NCBI GenBank assembly: GCA_033085395.1
Contig: JANQBS010000168.1
Span: 1-64,000, forward strand
Direction: 5' to 3'
DNA: 64,000 bases
Source of the DNA: Xanthoparmelia taractica
Lineage: Eukaryota > Ascomycota > Lecanoromycetes > Lecanorales > Parmeliaceae
Positions 12,900 to 23,245 of the stretch are shown here, one piece after another. The position numbers were made by a program, and so were the translations under genes. Every line of letters begins with the position of its first letter. The stretch's first letter is position 1. The notes below the pieces were generated by a model. That model made no database searches. It saw nothing but the letters and a program-made list of their open reading frames with translations, and was not told the origin of the DNA.

Positions 12900-13850
12900 T
12901 CTGTTCGGAGGAAAAGGGAGGTGTGGGGGGATGGCGAGATAGACAAGATGAATGGGGCCTGCGAGGAGAAAGATGGACGAGTGAGTAGGGGCACTGAGGG
13001 TTAATATCGTGAATTTTCATGGGACGTCGAGCCCTGGAGCGAAAGTCCGGGCGGGCCACGGATCGGGCGCAACTGTCGGGCGAATGAATAGACAGGTCTG
13101 GTTATGCAGAATGCGCTCCATGAATTCCATGAAGCATCGACAGTGCTGGCTAACCCTAAATCGAGGAAATATCTAGTAGTGACTGCTGATTCAATTCCTC
13201 TAATACAGGGGAAGATAGCGTACAATGTCTCAGCATCTCAAGCCTCCTTGAATTCTATCGTTAATTGTTAGCTTTTCTTCTTTAAGTAACAGCCTCTCTT
13301 CCTTCCTCAAAGCTGACTTTGACTATGTTAAAATACGTCGTAATTCTTACTACTTTCAGTAACCTCGAGGTCGATCTTTTCCTACCTTAAGATATATGTG
13401 ATCGTCTTACGGTCTGAACCCGTTGCCTCTCCAGACGCTTCTGCATCATGCCCTGAGGATGCCGTGCGTATTTCTTGCTTCGGTGTAACACTCAAGTATC
13501 TTTCTTGAAGCACCGAACCCGGAATTTACGGTTGTAAACTCATCACCAAAGAAAGACGATTCCGGCCTTTCTCATAGGTGGCAATGTAAAAACATTTATC
13601 ATGTTATATCTATCAGAAGCATGGATACCGTAAAATTTGATAGCGGTTTTTGATACGAAAGGTTCAGCCTTGCATTTCAGCTGCAAAGTGACATCATCAG
13701 TCCACAGCACCGAGTCTCAAATTTCGGGCAGTTTTGGTCTACCTACTTCTACTTCTACTTTAACCAGTTTATCTCTCAACCTTTGTGATTTAGAGCAACT
13801 TTGAAGTATTCATCGTCCCATCACAACGCTGTCTCTTGAGGACGATCTAA
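12900..13850. other. intergenic
   Basis: No supported gene. A short AT-rich, CpG-retaining patch near 13330-13400 may be a small RIP relic. The last 100 bp are the presumed promoter or 5' UTR of the CorA-like gene. Confidence 0.4.
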
Positions 13851-15735
13851 ATGGGTAGTTGTATTTTCGACAAAGAGACTCTTAGCTTTGGAGGCCGGTT
13901 GAAGCCGACATTTCGGCCTATAACCACAATAGACCGTACCACTCTCCAGACTCGTCGCGGAGAGCGCGTCCTTGCCTGTAGTCACTGTTCTACATGCTTC
14001 AAATGTGAAAGAGCACACTATGTTGACAGCCTACCATGGACACAACAAGAACTGGCCGAAATCCAGAGAATACATCCGTTGAAGCACTTCCTCACATCGC
14101 GTCAAATTAACAAAGACTTTGGCAATTTCGCTAAATACGAGACGTTCAACGATGCTGGAGAGCTGTCGACTATGACCTTGGTCTATCATCCCTCCATGCG
14201 TCAGGACTGGGAGGCGCCGCCGGGGTCGATCTGGTCAGTGGGAGCTGTGTATGATGTGGACCACGACGGTCTTGCTGCAGTCTTTAATTGACTATTTCCA
14301 AAACCTGACAAGATTGATCTGGCTAATAGCCTTACCGATGGTGCTCTTACCCTTGCACATCCGTTTTCTATCTTCTGCGCGGTACTGGATGTACAGGTTG
14401 CTTTTGCTATCAAGGAGGCCTTTGGAATCTGTACAGTCATCAACAACCTGGAACGTGAGTTTGGTCTACCCCGTAGCGGTGGAGATCCGTGGTCGATGGA
14501 CCAGGAGGGATTCCGCGATTGCGTTAAAACGAGCGCTAAGCTTGAGAATCGCGCATTATATCTACGAAAACAGGTTAATCTTTTTGTCAGCTTCAAGGAG
14601 TTTCTCCTTGATGCTAACAAACGCCTAAGTAAGGCGGTAAACGAAAGACAGTCCTTACCGCACCGGGATGTGCTCGGTGAAGATGGGCGTTCATATCGTA
14701 CTATGACCACGAATCTGGACAACCTCGGTAATGCACTGGGCAATTTACAAAACAACATGGAGTTTGTTTTGAAACGTATTGAGACATGCTCCTTCTTCCT
14801 CACCACGCTCATGAACTACAGGGAAACCAAAGATAGCAGCTATAATAGTTCCGTTGCCTCCTCCATTGCGCTGGTAACCATGACATTTCTACCTGCCACT
14901 GCAGTTGCTACTTTCTTCAGCATGGGCATGATGAACGCCGACGGAAACGGAACGCTGGCGCTCTCCTCTAGCTTTTGGGTGTACTGGGCTGTCACTCTGC
15001 CGCTAACAGCAACGACTATTCTGGGCTGGTATGCGTGGGTGAAATTACGACCAAAGTTTAAGAACGGTATGCAGCACACATCCGCGAAAGCAGTTAAAGC
15101 TCTCAATCCATCGCTAGTTTCTAAACACGAAAATTCCTCCCAAGCCCAGACAAGAAGGCGGAGGATCGCATTGCAATACTCTTCCGACATTGAGAGGCAC
15201 GTACCAGACATGCCACCGGCGCACAAACAGTCGAGACCACAATAGCGAGCAAGGGCTTCACCACATCCGTCTGGGCCCATACCTTATGATGATGCCCCAC
15301 ATGAACCAAACATGCCACCGCACGGAAATGAGTCTCGGCCAAGATTGCAGAAGCTGCCCTCCCGGCGCACGTACATGCCAACGTCGTACAACGGCCGTAC
15401 GACGTAACCAGATGCCGCAATTACACCAGCTATCAATCGAAGATGATCCTCGGCCAGGCTCTTACAAGGTTTTAACAGCTATACACACGCTACAACTATC
15501 CCATCCAAAGCCACAGCAGCCAGACTCGCCCTCCAGCAACAATGCGAGTAGGTATAGACCGAAATGGTATGCTTCGAATTCCAGCTCGACGCTTCTATCG
15601 ACAGGTGATGAGCACGTTCGCATTATGGGAGCCCAGGCCATACGATGGACCCTTCGAGTATCCCAAAATGGCTCGGTTATATCAATGGGCAGCTTTGAGT
15701 TTGATATCAAGTGGGAGCTGAATGTTGATGCTTGA
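13851..15735 (+). pseudogene. CorA-like divalent cation transporter gene, interrupted by stops
   Basis: One frame reads as a fungal CorA-like (Mg2+ transporter superfamily) protein from 13851 to 15245, apart from a TGA at 14289-14291 (codon 147). Coding-like sequence of the same style lies on both sides (GLAAVFN before, PKPDKIDLANSLTDGALTLA after). Near the C-terminus are two hydrophobic segments. The first ends in FFSMGMMN, a variant of the CorA Gly-Met-Asn pore motif, and the second contains FWVYWAVTLPLT. After a TAG at 15243-15245 the same frame continues with a second copy of a HxPxMPPxxxxSRP motif, and coding-like sequence then shifts frame until 15735. Two stops plus a frame shift favour a pseudogene. 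The alternatives are readthrough of the TGA-CTA, or a 66-bp intron with a weak GTGTAT donor removing it. Confidence 0.7.
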
Positions 15736-17151
15736 GGATTACCCTGTTACACCGAGATTCGTTTATGAGGGGGCGGCGTTGTCGGCGACGGTGATGATTT
15801 GCGTTGCCGTGGCGGTAACCATATGGAACATCCGTGGCCGTGCGGATCCTATTTATTGGTAATTAGAACTATGGGGTTATGAAAAGGCTACTACCCACAA
15901 CATTTACTTTACTTTATGTACTCCTTCCTTCTTTTCACCCCACTCCTCTTTACCCATCAAAAAAGTAGAAAGAATATGCAACAATCACCCTCTCCCTACC
16001 CTAAAATATCCCCATCCTCATCCACGTCCACATTCCATCTCCCTCTCCATCTTCATCCACGTCCATCCATATCCCCATCTCCATGCCCATCTCCATTCAC
16101 ACTCCATCGCTCACTCCCGCTTCGCTATAAAGGAGCGAAAGAGAGCTTACATGTATAAATACACATCTCCCTAGATATCTTTTCATCTCCGAACTCCATC
16201 TTTCCATCTTCACAACTCCATCTATGTAACGTAGCAACAACGCTCTCCGTCTATCTATCGTAGTAAATCCGTCTCTCGTAGGCAAAGACGAGGACGTGGA
16301 TAAGCCAGATTAGATCGGATTGGATCGGATCGGATCTTTATGATGACGATTTAGATTATTAGAAAAAGATACGGTCAGGTGGGGTGGTAGGATAATAGGG
16401 AGGGAGAGGGGAGGAATTAGAAAAAATGGAGGAAAGGGAGGGAGTACGGAAGGGAAGAGAGAGAGAGGGACGCGTGGGTGGGTTGGTAGGATGAAAGGGA
16501 GGGAGGAAGGGAGCTGGAGAAGGGAGAGAGGGGGGCAAGAAGGGAAAGAAAGGGGGAATATAATAAATAGATAGAAGGAAATAAAAGAAGGGGGAGAATA
16601 GAAGAAAAAGAAGACAAAATGAGAGAAGAGAAGAGAAAGAGGAAGAGAGAGAAAGGGGAAGGAGAGGAGAGGAGAGAGAAAGAAAGGGGAAGATAGGGAA
16701 GGGAAGGAAGAGGAAGGGAAGGAAGGGGAAGGGGAAGGAAGAAATGACAGACATTAAGACACCCCTCTCTATGCTCATCTAGTATTTCTCTTCCGCAATG
16801 AGTAAAGCAAGCCATGGCATAGCGTGGTTGTTTGTATACCTTGTTAATTTGTACGGGTGTGGTTGGCATCATCACGAGACGGGCGGATAGGGCGGTGGGT
16901 CCATCGATAGCGGATGCACGTCCTTGAGATCTTAGATTCTATCTGTATGAAGGTGGATGGATAGATGGGAAAGATACACAAGGCATGGTTCTGGATATCG
17001 AAAAAGAAATCAAAGTGATTGCTATCGCATGCACGAAGTCAGAAATCGCTTAACCAAACACCAGATCTGCAAGTAAAGAGTCACGGCCAACTCCAGGTAT
17101 GCCAGCAGACACATCTCCACATGTTGCGTGAGGCATTCACACTGCTGGCAC
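15736..17151. other. intergenic with pyrimidine and purine tracts
   Basis: No supported gene. It holds a CCATCT-rich pyrimidine segment at about 15990-16220, GGATC/GGATT repeats at 16313-16336 and the homopurine tract listed next. Long minus-strand frames over the purine tract are low-complexity Pro/Ser/Phe/Leu artefacts. Confidence 0.5.
16375..16745. repeat. ~370-bp homopurine tract (plus strand)
   Basis: The plus strand is almost pure G/A with many GGGA, GGAA and GAGAG units and only scattered pyrimidines. Such mirror-like purine strands can form triplex (H-DNA) or G-quadruplex structures. Several GGG runs lie within short spacing. Confidence 0.85.
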
Positions 17152-17818
17152 TCATTGCTCCTCCGCTTCATCATCGCGCTCATAAGATTCGAGCACAGCA
17201 GGGTCAAAGGCATGGACGAGGAGTTCGAACCCTTGTATTTTACAGGCTGCGAGTATGGCTTCAAAAGTGTACCACTCTTCGGCTGCCAGGAAGGACTTAT
17301 GGTCACTAGTACATAGGTCATCGGTTATGGAAGTGTTGAAATCCTGGACTCCGTTGCGTGTGATGACTTCGACTTTCTTCAATGCTGGTACACACCGTGT
17401 CTTCAGCTGGGCCAATGTCGTGATGAGTTTCGCTATCATGAGCTCATCTCCTAGTCCAGAGCATTTCAGTTTCAGTGTCTCTAGGTTTGGTGGCAGCGCT
17501 TCCACCAGCGATCTATATTTACGGTAATGATCTTCTTCTTTTAGCAATAGCTGCATTTCGGTATGAACATTATGGAGAGTTTGGAAGCAGCGGATGTTCC
17601 CCTAGCTGCGCCGGGCTGCACTGGGGCCCAGAGGAACTGTATCGGTAAACTGCATGCTTTCGCTTCAGCGCATAATGTCTCTCGAGGTCTGCGGCCGCTA
17701 AGTAGTAGAATGTTTTGCATGTCGATGTGAAGCTTTCGATGTCGTCTGGCGCGGCAAGCTCTATGATCATGAGGGTGATCTCATTGGGCAAGTCGAAGAC
17801 ACAGGCCGTGGGTGCTAT
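17152..17818 (-). pseudogene. F-box protein gene, start-less and frameshifted
   Basis: The minus strand reads as an F-box domain (LPNEITLMIIELAAPDDIES then FTSTCKTFYYLAA) and, in a second frame from about 17600 down to 17152, a coding-like tail ending in Glu/Asp. F-box proteins link substrates to SCF ubiquitin ligases through Skp1. There is no upstream ATG. The codon in the expected position (17818-17816) is ATA in the context CCATAGC, one G-to-A change from a good CCATGGC start. Near 17600-17615 the frame must shift to continue, and no GT...AG intron fits. Both points indicate decay. An undetected upstream exon could still supply a start. Confidence 0.6.
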
Positions 17819-20392
17819 GGGACAGGCAGAACCCGTAGATTTAGAGGGCTTGAGAGACCGAGAGACCGAGCCGGGGCAGTAGTTCAGGATGCGCCGGTGA
17901 TTTCAGTCGAGTAGGTTTCCGTAGACTTTGAAGAAGTAATGCGGCTTTCTTTCGAGCTATCACGGAAGGAGCGGGAGTTGAGCTAGGGGAACTCTGTGAA
18001 TGTTTTTCTCGAGATAGCGCGGGATGTTTGATGGTCTAGGTGAGAACGAGGTAGAGTTCTGTCGCAACATCGAAGAGGGAGCCAGAGTGTAGGGGGGAAG
18101 AAGCATGTAAAGAGGAAGAAGAGTAGGAAGAGCGTAAGAAGAGCACATGTTTCACAAGCTGTCAAAGCAGGCATTTTTCGCCCGCCTTAATGCAATGATT
18201 GGACGACGGCCAAAAGTGCTAGACTCTCTAAGCCCCTTCTGGTTAGCGACTGTCGATGTCTGCTGACTAAGGGAGAGTGCCCTACCTTAAACGCAGTTTG
18301 GAAAAAGGCAGGTATTACGTAAGCCCTCCTCTATGCCAATGAGTTAGAGAGGCATTTGCATAGCGTTTAAAAGGGGCGCGCATATATCAAGCTGGAAGAA
18401 AGTGGAGTTACCTTCTTAATATGGGCATGCGGCGAAAACTTTCACTAGCCATGATATCCCCTATTATATCGGTGAACGGCAACATGATCGATTATTAGCA
18501 GGCGTATGTATGTAGTGGGAGGGACTCATCTCCCTGATTGGAGAAGATATAGGGATGTCTGGTACTGAGGTTCAAACTCGGCGGCTTAGTGGCCTGGATT
18601 GAGAATAGAAAGACATCTAGTGTATACCTATCAGAACAGCTTGAAGTACATCGAAGCTTGAAAGTGTATACCCTCTTGCTTACTTAATCTCTCGTCTTCC
18701 AGCTCATAGTAAGCCGAAAAGCGTTGCGTCGAGGTCCATCAAGCTCGAATCTGAAACCATAGCTTGTGCCAAAGCTGTTGAAAGATGCTCATTGTGAAGC
18801 GTATGCTCTTCCTGTCTGGCTCTCAAAAGCAATTGCTAGCCCCTTGACGCTTCAATGATTCCCAGGATAGAACCAAGCACTCCATCGCATGCGAAGAGTG
18901 TTCAAGTAGAATTTCTGTGCTCTGTTTAACTCGAAGATCCCCAATCGGATATCGAAGGAATCTGAGGCTTCATTTTAAATAAAGGATCGAGATGACAATC
19001 AGTCATCCCCAAGACCTAGGATTTCAACCGTGAAGGTGGATGGGCGATGGCCTCCATAGCCCGTTCAACAATCTTTTTGTTATCCGCATAAGAGCATCTC
19101 GAAGTTGCTCCTTCCATTGCACCCACTCCACTTGGAACCCTTCTCCCTCTTTTTATGTATCGGCCATTCGTTTATTGCAAGGGTCGACATCAGCTACGTA
19201 CCAGAACATGATCATGCGGACCCCTTTGCGTACCGTGCCGCTGCTAACTACAAAGTCGTCCGAGAGGTCTAAGAGACGGTCCATATCTCAACCCGCCGAA
19301 GTGTAGGCGACTATCTCGCCAATAGGGAGGCGGGATGACCGCAAGTCTTACAGCACGAAGACTGCAGGGCAAAGGAGTCGCAACAGGACTGTCAGCAGAG
19401 GCACGTAAACATGAAGTCCAGACCGACTGCAAACTAAAGAGGCAGTCCTAGGATCGAAATGCAGAAGAGTTGTATCTGAATTGACAGAGATACCTTACTC
19501 TCCAGTGCGGCGCCCGTTCATATTTGATGACTCAACAAAGTCCGAACAAGTCAACCATTGGGCGCTTTCTGTCAATGAATTGCGAGATTTACAACTTTAT
19601 TTATGAAAGGTGCACGAAACCGATTCCAAGACCTCGGTCTCTGTATCACCACCAAACAAGAGTGATAAGGCAGTTTTCCCGAAACCATTGCATGTCTCTA
19701 ATCATCGAAGGCGCCCTGCCAATACTTAAAGGCATCTAACATTCAATCGACCTGCAACAGCGAGCCTCAATGTGTAGCCTCCACATTGTTGTAACTCACT
19801 CCGACGGCCACCTATTTTTCCGCCCACGGCCCACGCGGATGAATGAATGCGAAATGGTGAGAGTTTGGACTGCACATATGACTGCAATCTCGCCCCCAAA
19901 AACAACAGTGATACTCTAATGGCATGTATCTCTATTTTGAGAAGGCGGGTACGCATGGACGATGCTTGTCGTTGAGATCGAAGCAGCGAGCTGAGGAATA
20001 GGATCTAGGGTGAGAGAGGGCGGCATGTCAGGTGGCGGAGACGAATGGCCTATCACTGCAAGAAGTATGAAAAGATAGTAGATTTGATGATTGCAGACTA
20101 TTTCTTGCTCGCGGCCTTTGTAAATAATGCATTAGGGGCATTAAGGTGTGAATGCGGACTGCTAACATGAGCTATCTGAGATTTGGCTTTCTATGGAGTG
20201 ACTTTGCCTGTCCGACCATCCCTCTCAGGCCGAGAGACTGCCTTGACGGTGCTGGACCAAGAACGATCCGAAACAGCTTCCAACGAGCGTTCGCTCACAC
20301 TGGCCCAATCAGAGAAAGGCGCCACGGGCGAGGAAGTGAATGCTCTCTGCAGCAGCACAATAGAGTGTGGAGTTAATCCACATCCAAGCATC
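17819..20392. other. intergenic, no gene recognised
   Basis: Only frames below about 90 codons occur, without domains. The DNA is moderately AT-rich and looks like degraded accessory sequence. I saw no clear RIP block, tRNA-like fold or repeat array. Confidence 0.4.
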
Positions 20393-21532
20393 CTAGAAGA
20401 GAACTCCGACCTTAGCACACTCCTCTTCAAGCTCGTCGGCAACATGACATCGGCTCCAAACTTGCGGTGAATCACGGAAAATAAGCGTTTTGAGATTTGG
20501 TAGTCGCTTCATTTTAGGCTTGACCATCTCGAGGATCACTTTTCTGACGGTCTCGCAAGGGACACGTTCATACGAGTAAAGAGTCACCGTCTCGATGGAC
20601 AAAGGCAACGCATCTGCCATATGTCTGAGTGGTTCATCCCCAATACCAAACAAGAGGACAAAATCTATTTCCAGCACTGAAAGCTTTTGGAAGCGGGTAA
20701 TGTCTCCCATGGGCTTTCGGGAGCCTTGGTAGTCATGTAAGCGAAGCTTTTGCAGCGAATGCCGAGAGGACTCAGACAACGCGTTGTAAATCTGGGGAAG
20801 CTCGAAATTAGAGTCCCGACGAGTTATGCAACTGAAGCTCTTCAGCTCCTTTATGCTTCGTAACAGTCGGGCGAGCACGTCAAACTTGATGCGACTAGCA
20901 CCCAGTTCCAAATCGGTGAGACTGGAGAGTGTCGGAGGTCTGGGAGAAACAAGTTGAATGCAGCCATCAGGTTCACCCTCTACGATTGATAGCCCTGGAT
21001 GGGTCGATGCGTCCGATGAATGCATGATACGCTCTAAGGTCTGAAGTAAGTAGCGATTTCCTCCTAGAAAGTATTTGTAGAACCGCAACTTTCTCATCTT
21101 GGTGAGTCGCATGACTATGAGTGCAAGAATTGGGTCCTCATTCCCTAATTCGACTTCCCTGATCCAATGCTCTACTTCCGAGGGAGCAACAAAGGAGGAG
21201 TACCGGATTGCACTTTTAAGGACCGCCATAGTATCGGGACCGAAACGATCATCCCGACGGTATCCCCACTGTAGAAGGTAAAGCTCGCTGACATAAAGCG
21301 CAATCCGAGGATTGTGCAGCATTTGCTCAAGAAGCTGTGCAGCCTTCTCCTCATAATAGAAGTGTATTTCCGAGAACTGGCGTTTCAGGCGGGCATGCTC
21401 CAGCAGAAAGGGGGACGAAAGACCGTAGATTCTTTTTGACACCAGAGCGAAGCTTTCAACATCTTCCAGGTCTAGCACGTAATCCCAAATGCCAATGATG
21501 AGCTCGTTTGCAAGGTCGGAAAAGATTGCCAT
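20393..21532 (-). CDS. F-box protein with leucine-rich C-terminal region
   Basis: A single-exon frame of 379 aa. An F-box-like motif lies at residues about 4-45 (LANELIIGIWDYVLDLEDVE then SFALVSKRIYGLS). It would bind Skp1 in an SCF E3 ubiquitin ligase, with substrate recognition by the downstream region. That region has irregular leucine-rich segments (for example LTDLELGASRIKFDVLARLL, LSVLEIDFVLL) typical of the large fungal F-box/LRR family. The frame is open for 48 codons further upstream, but those codons run into the 17-bp minisatellite. The ATG at 21532 (ATGGCAATC), just before the F-box, is the better start. It is the only undamaged member of the local F-box group. Confidence 0.85.
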   Translation of the reverse strand: MAIFSDLANELIIGIWDYVLDLEDVESFALVSKRIYGLSSPFLLEHARLKRQFSEIHFYYEEKAAQLLEQMLHNPRIALYVSELYLLQWGYRRDDRFGPDTMAVLKSAIRYSSFVAPSEVEHWIREVELGNEDPILALIVMRLTKMRKLRFYKYFLGGNRYLLQTLERIMHSSDASTHPGLSIVEGEPDGCIQLVSPRPPTLSSLTDLELGASRIKFDVLARLLRSIKELKSFSCITRRDSNFELPQIYNALSESSRHSLQKLRLHDYQGSRKPMGDITRFQKLSVLEIDFVLLFGIGDEPLRHMADALPLSIETVTLYSYERVPCETVRKVILEMVKPKMKRLPNLKTLIFRDSPQVWSRCHVADELEEECAKVGVLF

Positions 21533-21606
21533 GTTGAAGCTACTTGAGGAGATGTGTCTGAATTGACATGGGCTGGTACACTGATGACGTTGGCGAATGC
21601 TGGGTC

Positions 21607-21797
21607 GAAGACTGAAAGATATCGAAGACCGATGTGTGTCGAAGACTGATGGGTGTCGAAGAATAATGGGTGTCAAGGAGTAATGGGTGTCATAGACTGA
21701 TGAGTGTCAAAGAGTAATAGGTGTCAAACTCCGATGAATAGGCCGCTGTAAGAGATTTGAAGATTGATAGATACCGAAGACGGGTAATTTGCAAAGC
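21607..21797. repeat. 17-bp minisatellite, about 11 units
   Basis: Head-to-tail 17-bp units follow the pattern GAAGACTGATGGGTGTC with substitutions but almost no indels. The first seven units are well conserved and later ones more diverged. The array begins about 75 bp upstream of the F-box ATG on the minus strand, so it lies in the promoter or 5' UTR. Confidence 0.88.
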
Positions 21798-21911
21798 ACC
21801 TATCACCCGAGCCAGTAATACAGCAAATGGAAAGCAACCGCATTTCGCCCTCCCTGTCCCCGTATCCACCCCCCTCAATCCCCTAAGGCGACCTGCCAGC
21901 AAGTCTAGGAC

Positions 21912-23245
21912 CTACGCGTAGTGCCAGCCACTCGATGTAACCGTCATCTTCAACCTAGCCTCTCCAGCTACCACACACACCTCTTCGACCTCCCAAGAAT
22001 CGTAGCAGTTTATATACATCGTTTTCACAAACTTCAGCTCCTTCAAACGCGGTAGCATCTCACTCTTCACTCGAACCATCCACTTTCAAGTCGCAGGAGC
22101 CATTTAAGACTATCGACGCGGCAGCCGTCAAGGTTGAGAACCACGAGCGATGCAGGTAAATCAGAAATGAGCAGATTCGGTGAATCGTAATTGTCCCCCA
22201 TCAAGAGACACCAATCGATGGTCAACACTCGGAGATTGCGGTAGCCCTTGAAACCGTACTTCAATTCGCTCACGATTGGAAAAAAATCAGAACGGCACAA
22301 GGTAAGCTCCTCAAAGGAATCACGTGCAAATAGTATAAGGGCTGTACGACTCCATGCGCAAGAATCATGGACACCGCTGCCGGAGCGAGTCTACGTAAGA
22401 GAGCGCAGCCATTTGGCGCTCTTGATAACCTCGGTTAGAGTCTTTTTCGAGAAAGCGCAGTTAACGAGTTCCAGATGCCGGAGGCTGGAAGGTGCCAGTT
22501 TGTATGCCTTGTCTGCGGGTGTAAGGGGTCCTTCAGCGAGCCAGTGGGCTTTCAACAAGATAAGAGAGGGTAGTGCGGAGAAAGTGAGCAAGGCCCTCAC
22601 TCTCTGAGAGGGTATGGTTTTGCCACGGACGTCAAGTTGACGCAGTCGAGACGGGGATGACGAAATCGGGTCCTTGGCGATACGTTGCAAAGTCTTGAGC
22701 ATGAAGAAGTCTTTACGATCACCCAGGGATATGGTGAGGCTGGTAAGGTAGTTGAGGCGCGGGAAGAGTAGAGCAATGACTGGGCTCTCATCGCCAGCGC
22801 TCATCTTGGATATCCATTGCTCATCTTCTCCAAAGGTTACAGTTTGGTTCTTCTTGATATCGTCCTCAAAATCCCGTAGTCTTCGGCCAGGGTATGGACC
22901 ATGCCGGTTCCCTGCTGGTACTATAAGCCTTGGCCAACCGCCGCTACGTTCATCCCAACACACTCTCCATGCTTTAACGATCATTATCTTAACGTAGTCT
23001 GCCACTCTGGGCATATGCAGGACGAGCTCTAGCAACTCTAAATATTCATAGCGCGTGAAAGCATCCGCGTCGTTATCGATCATCGTCAAATTGATTCTAT
23101 GCCTCTCGTGCACAAGCAGGCGATATTCGCCTGCTATACGGCGTATCTTGCGAGACGACAACACAAAACTGACAATGTCATTCGGATGGACGCAGTCCAG
23201 AATCATCTCAAGCAGCTCGTCGGCAAGGTCAAGAATGCCCACCAT
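21912..23245 (-). pseudogene. F-box/LRR gene with in-frame TAG and frameshift
   Basis: From ATG 23245 the minus strand encodes an F-box segment (LADELLEMILDCVHPNDIVS) and LRR-like sequence for 284 codons, then meets TAG at 22393-22391. The same frame continues as coding-like LRR sequence (for example LRVLTIDWCLLM, LVVLNLDGCRVDSL) to about 22075. A one-step frame change is then needed to enter the C-terminal part (MLPRLKELKFVKTMYIN), which ends at 21912. No intron with consistent phase removes the TAG. The TAG is one C-to-T change from CAG, a CpA site. A truncated 284-aa product could still be made, but the gene as a whole looks inactivated. Confidence 0.75.

Noticed and set aside
15121..15420. 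Minus-strand frames opposite the CorA C-terminus
   Set aside because: Shadow frames of the CorA coding sequence.
16359..16875. Two overlapping minus-strand frames of 139 and 152 codons
   Set aside because: Both are translations of a homopurine tract (Pro/Ser/Leu/Phe low complexity) with no coding signal.
17221..17236. tRNA T-loop-like GTTCGAACC at this and a few other places
   Set aside because: No matching acceptor, D or anticodon stems nearby; no cloverleaf could be drawn.
20393..21676. 427-aa version of the F-box protein with a 48-residue N-terminal extension
   Set aside because: The extension is translated from the 17-bp minisatellite and flank; the ATG at 21532 sits right before the F-box and fits the family.
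21607..21797. CRISPR-like array
   Set aside because: Units are contiguous 17-mers without spacers, in a eukaryotic context; this is a minisatellite.
22391..22450. Intron removing the TAG in the F-box/LRR pseudogene
   Set aside because: The only plausible GT...AG pair (about 53 bp) gives the wrong phase; no other pair fits.
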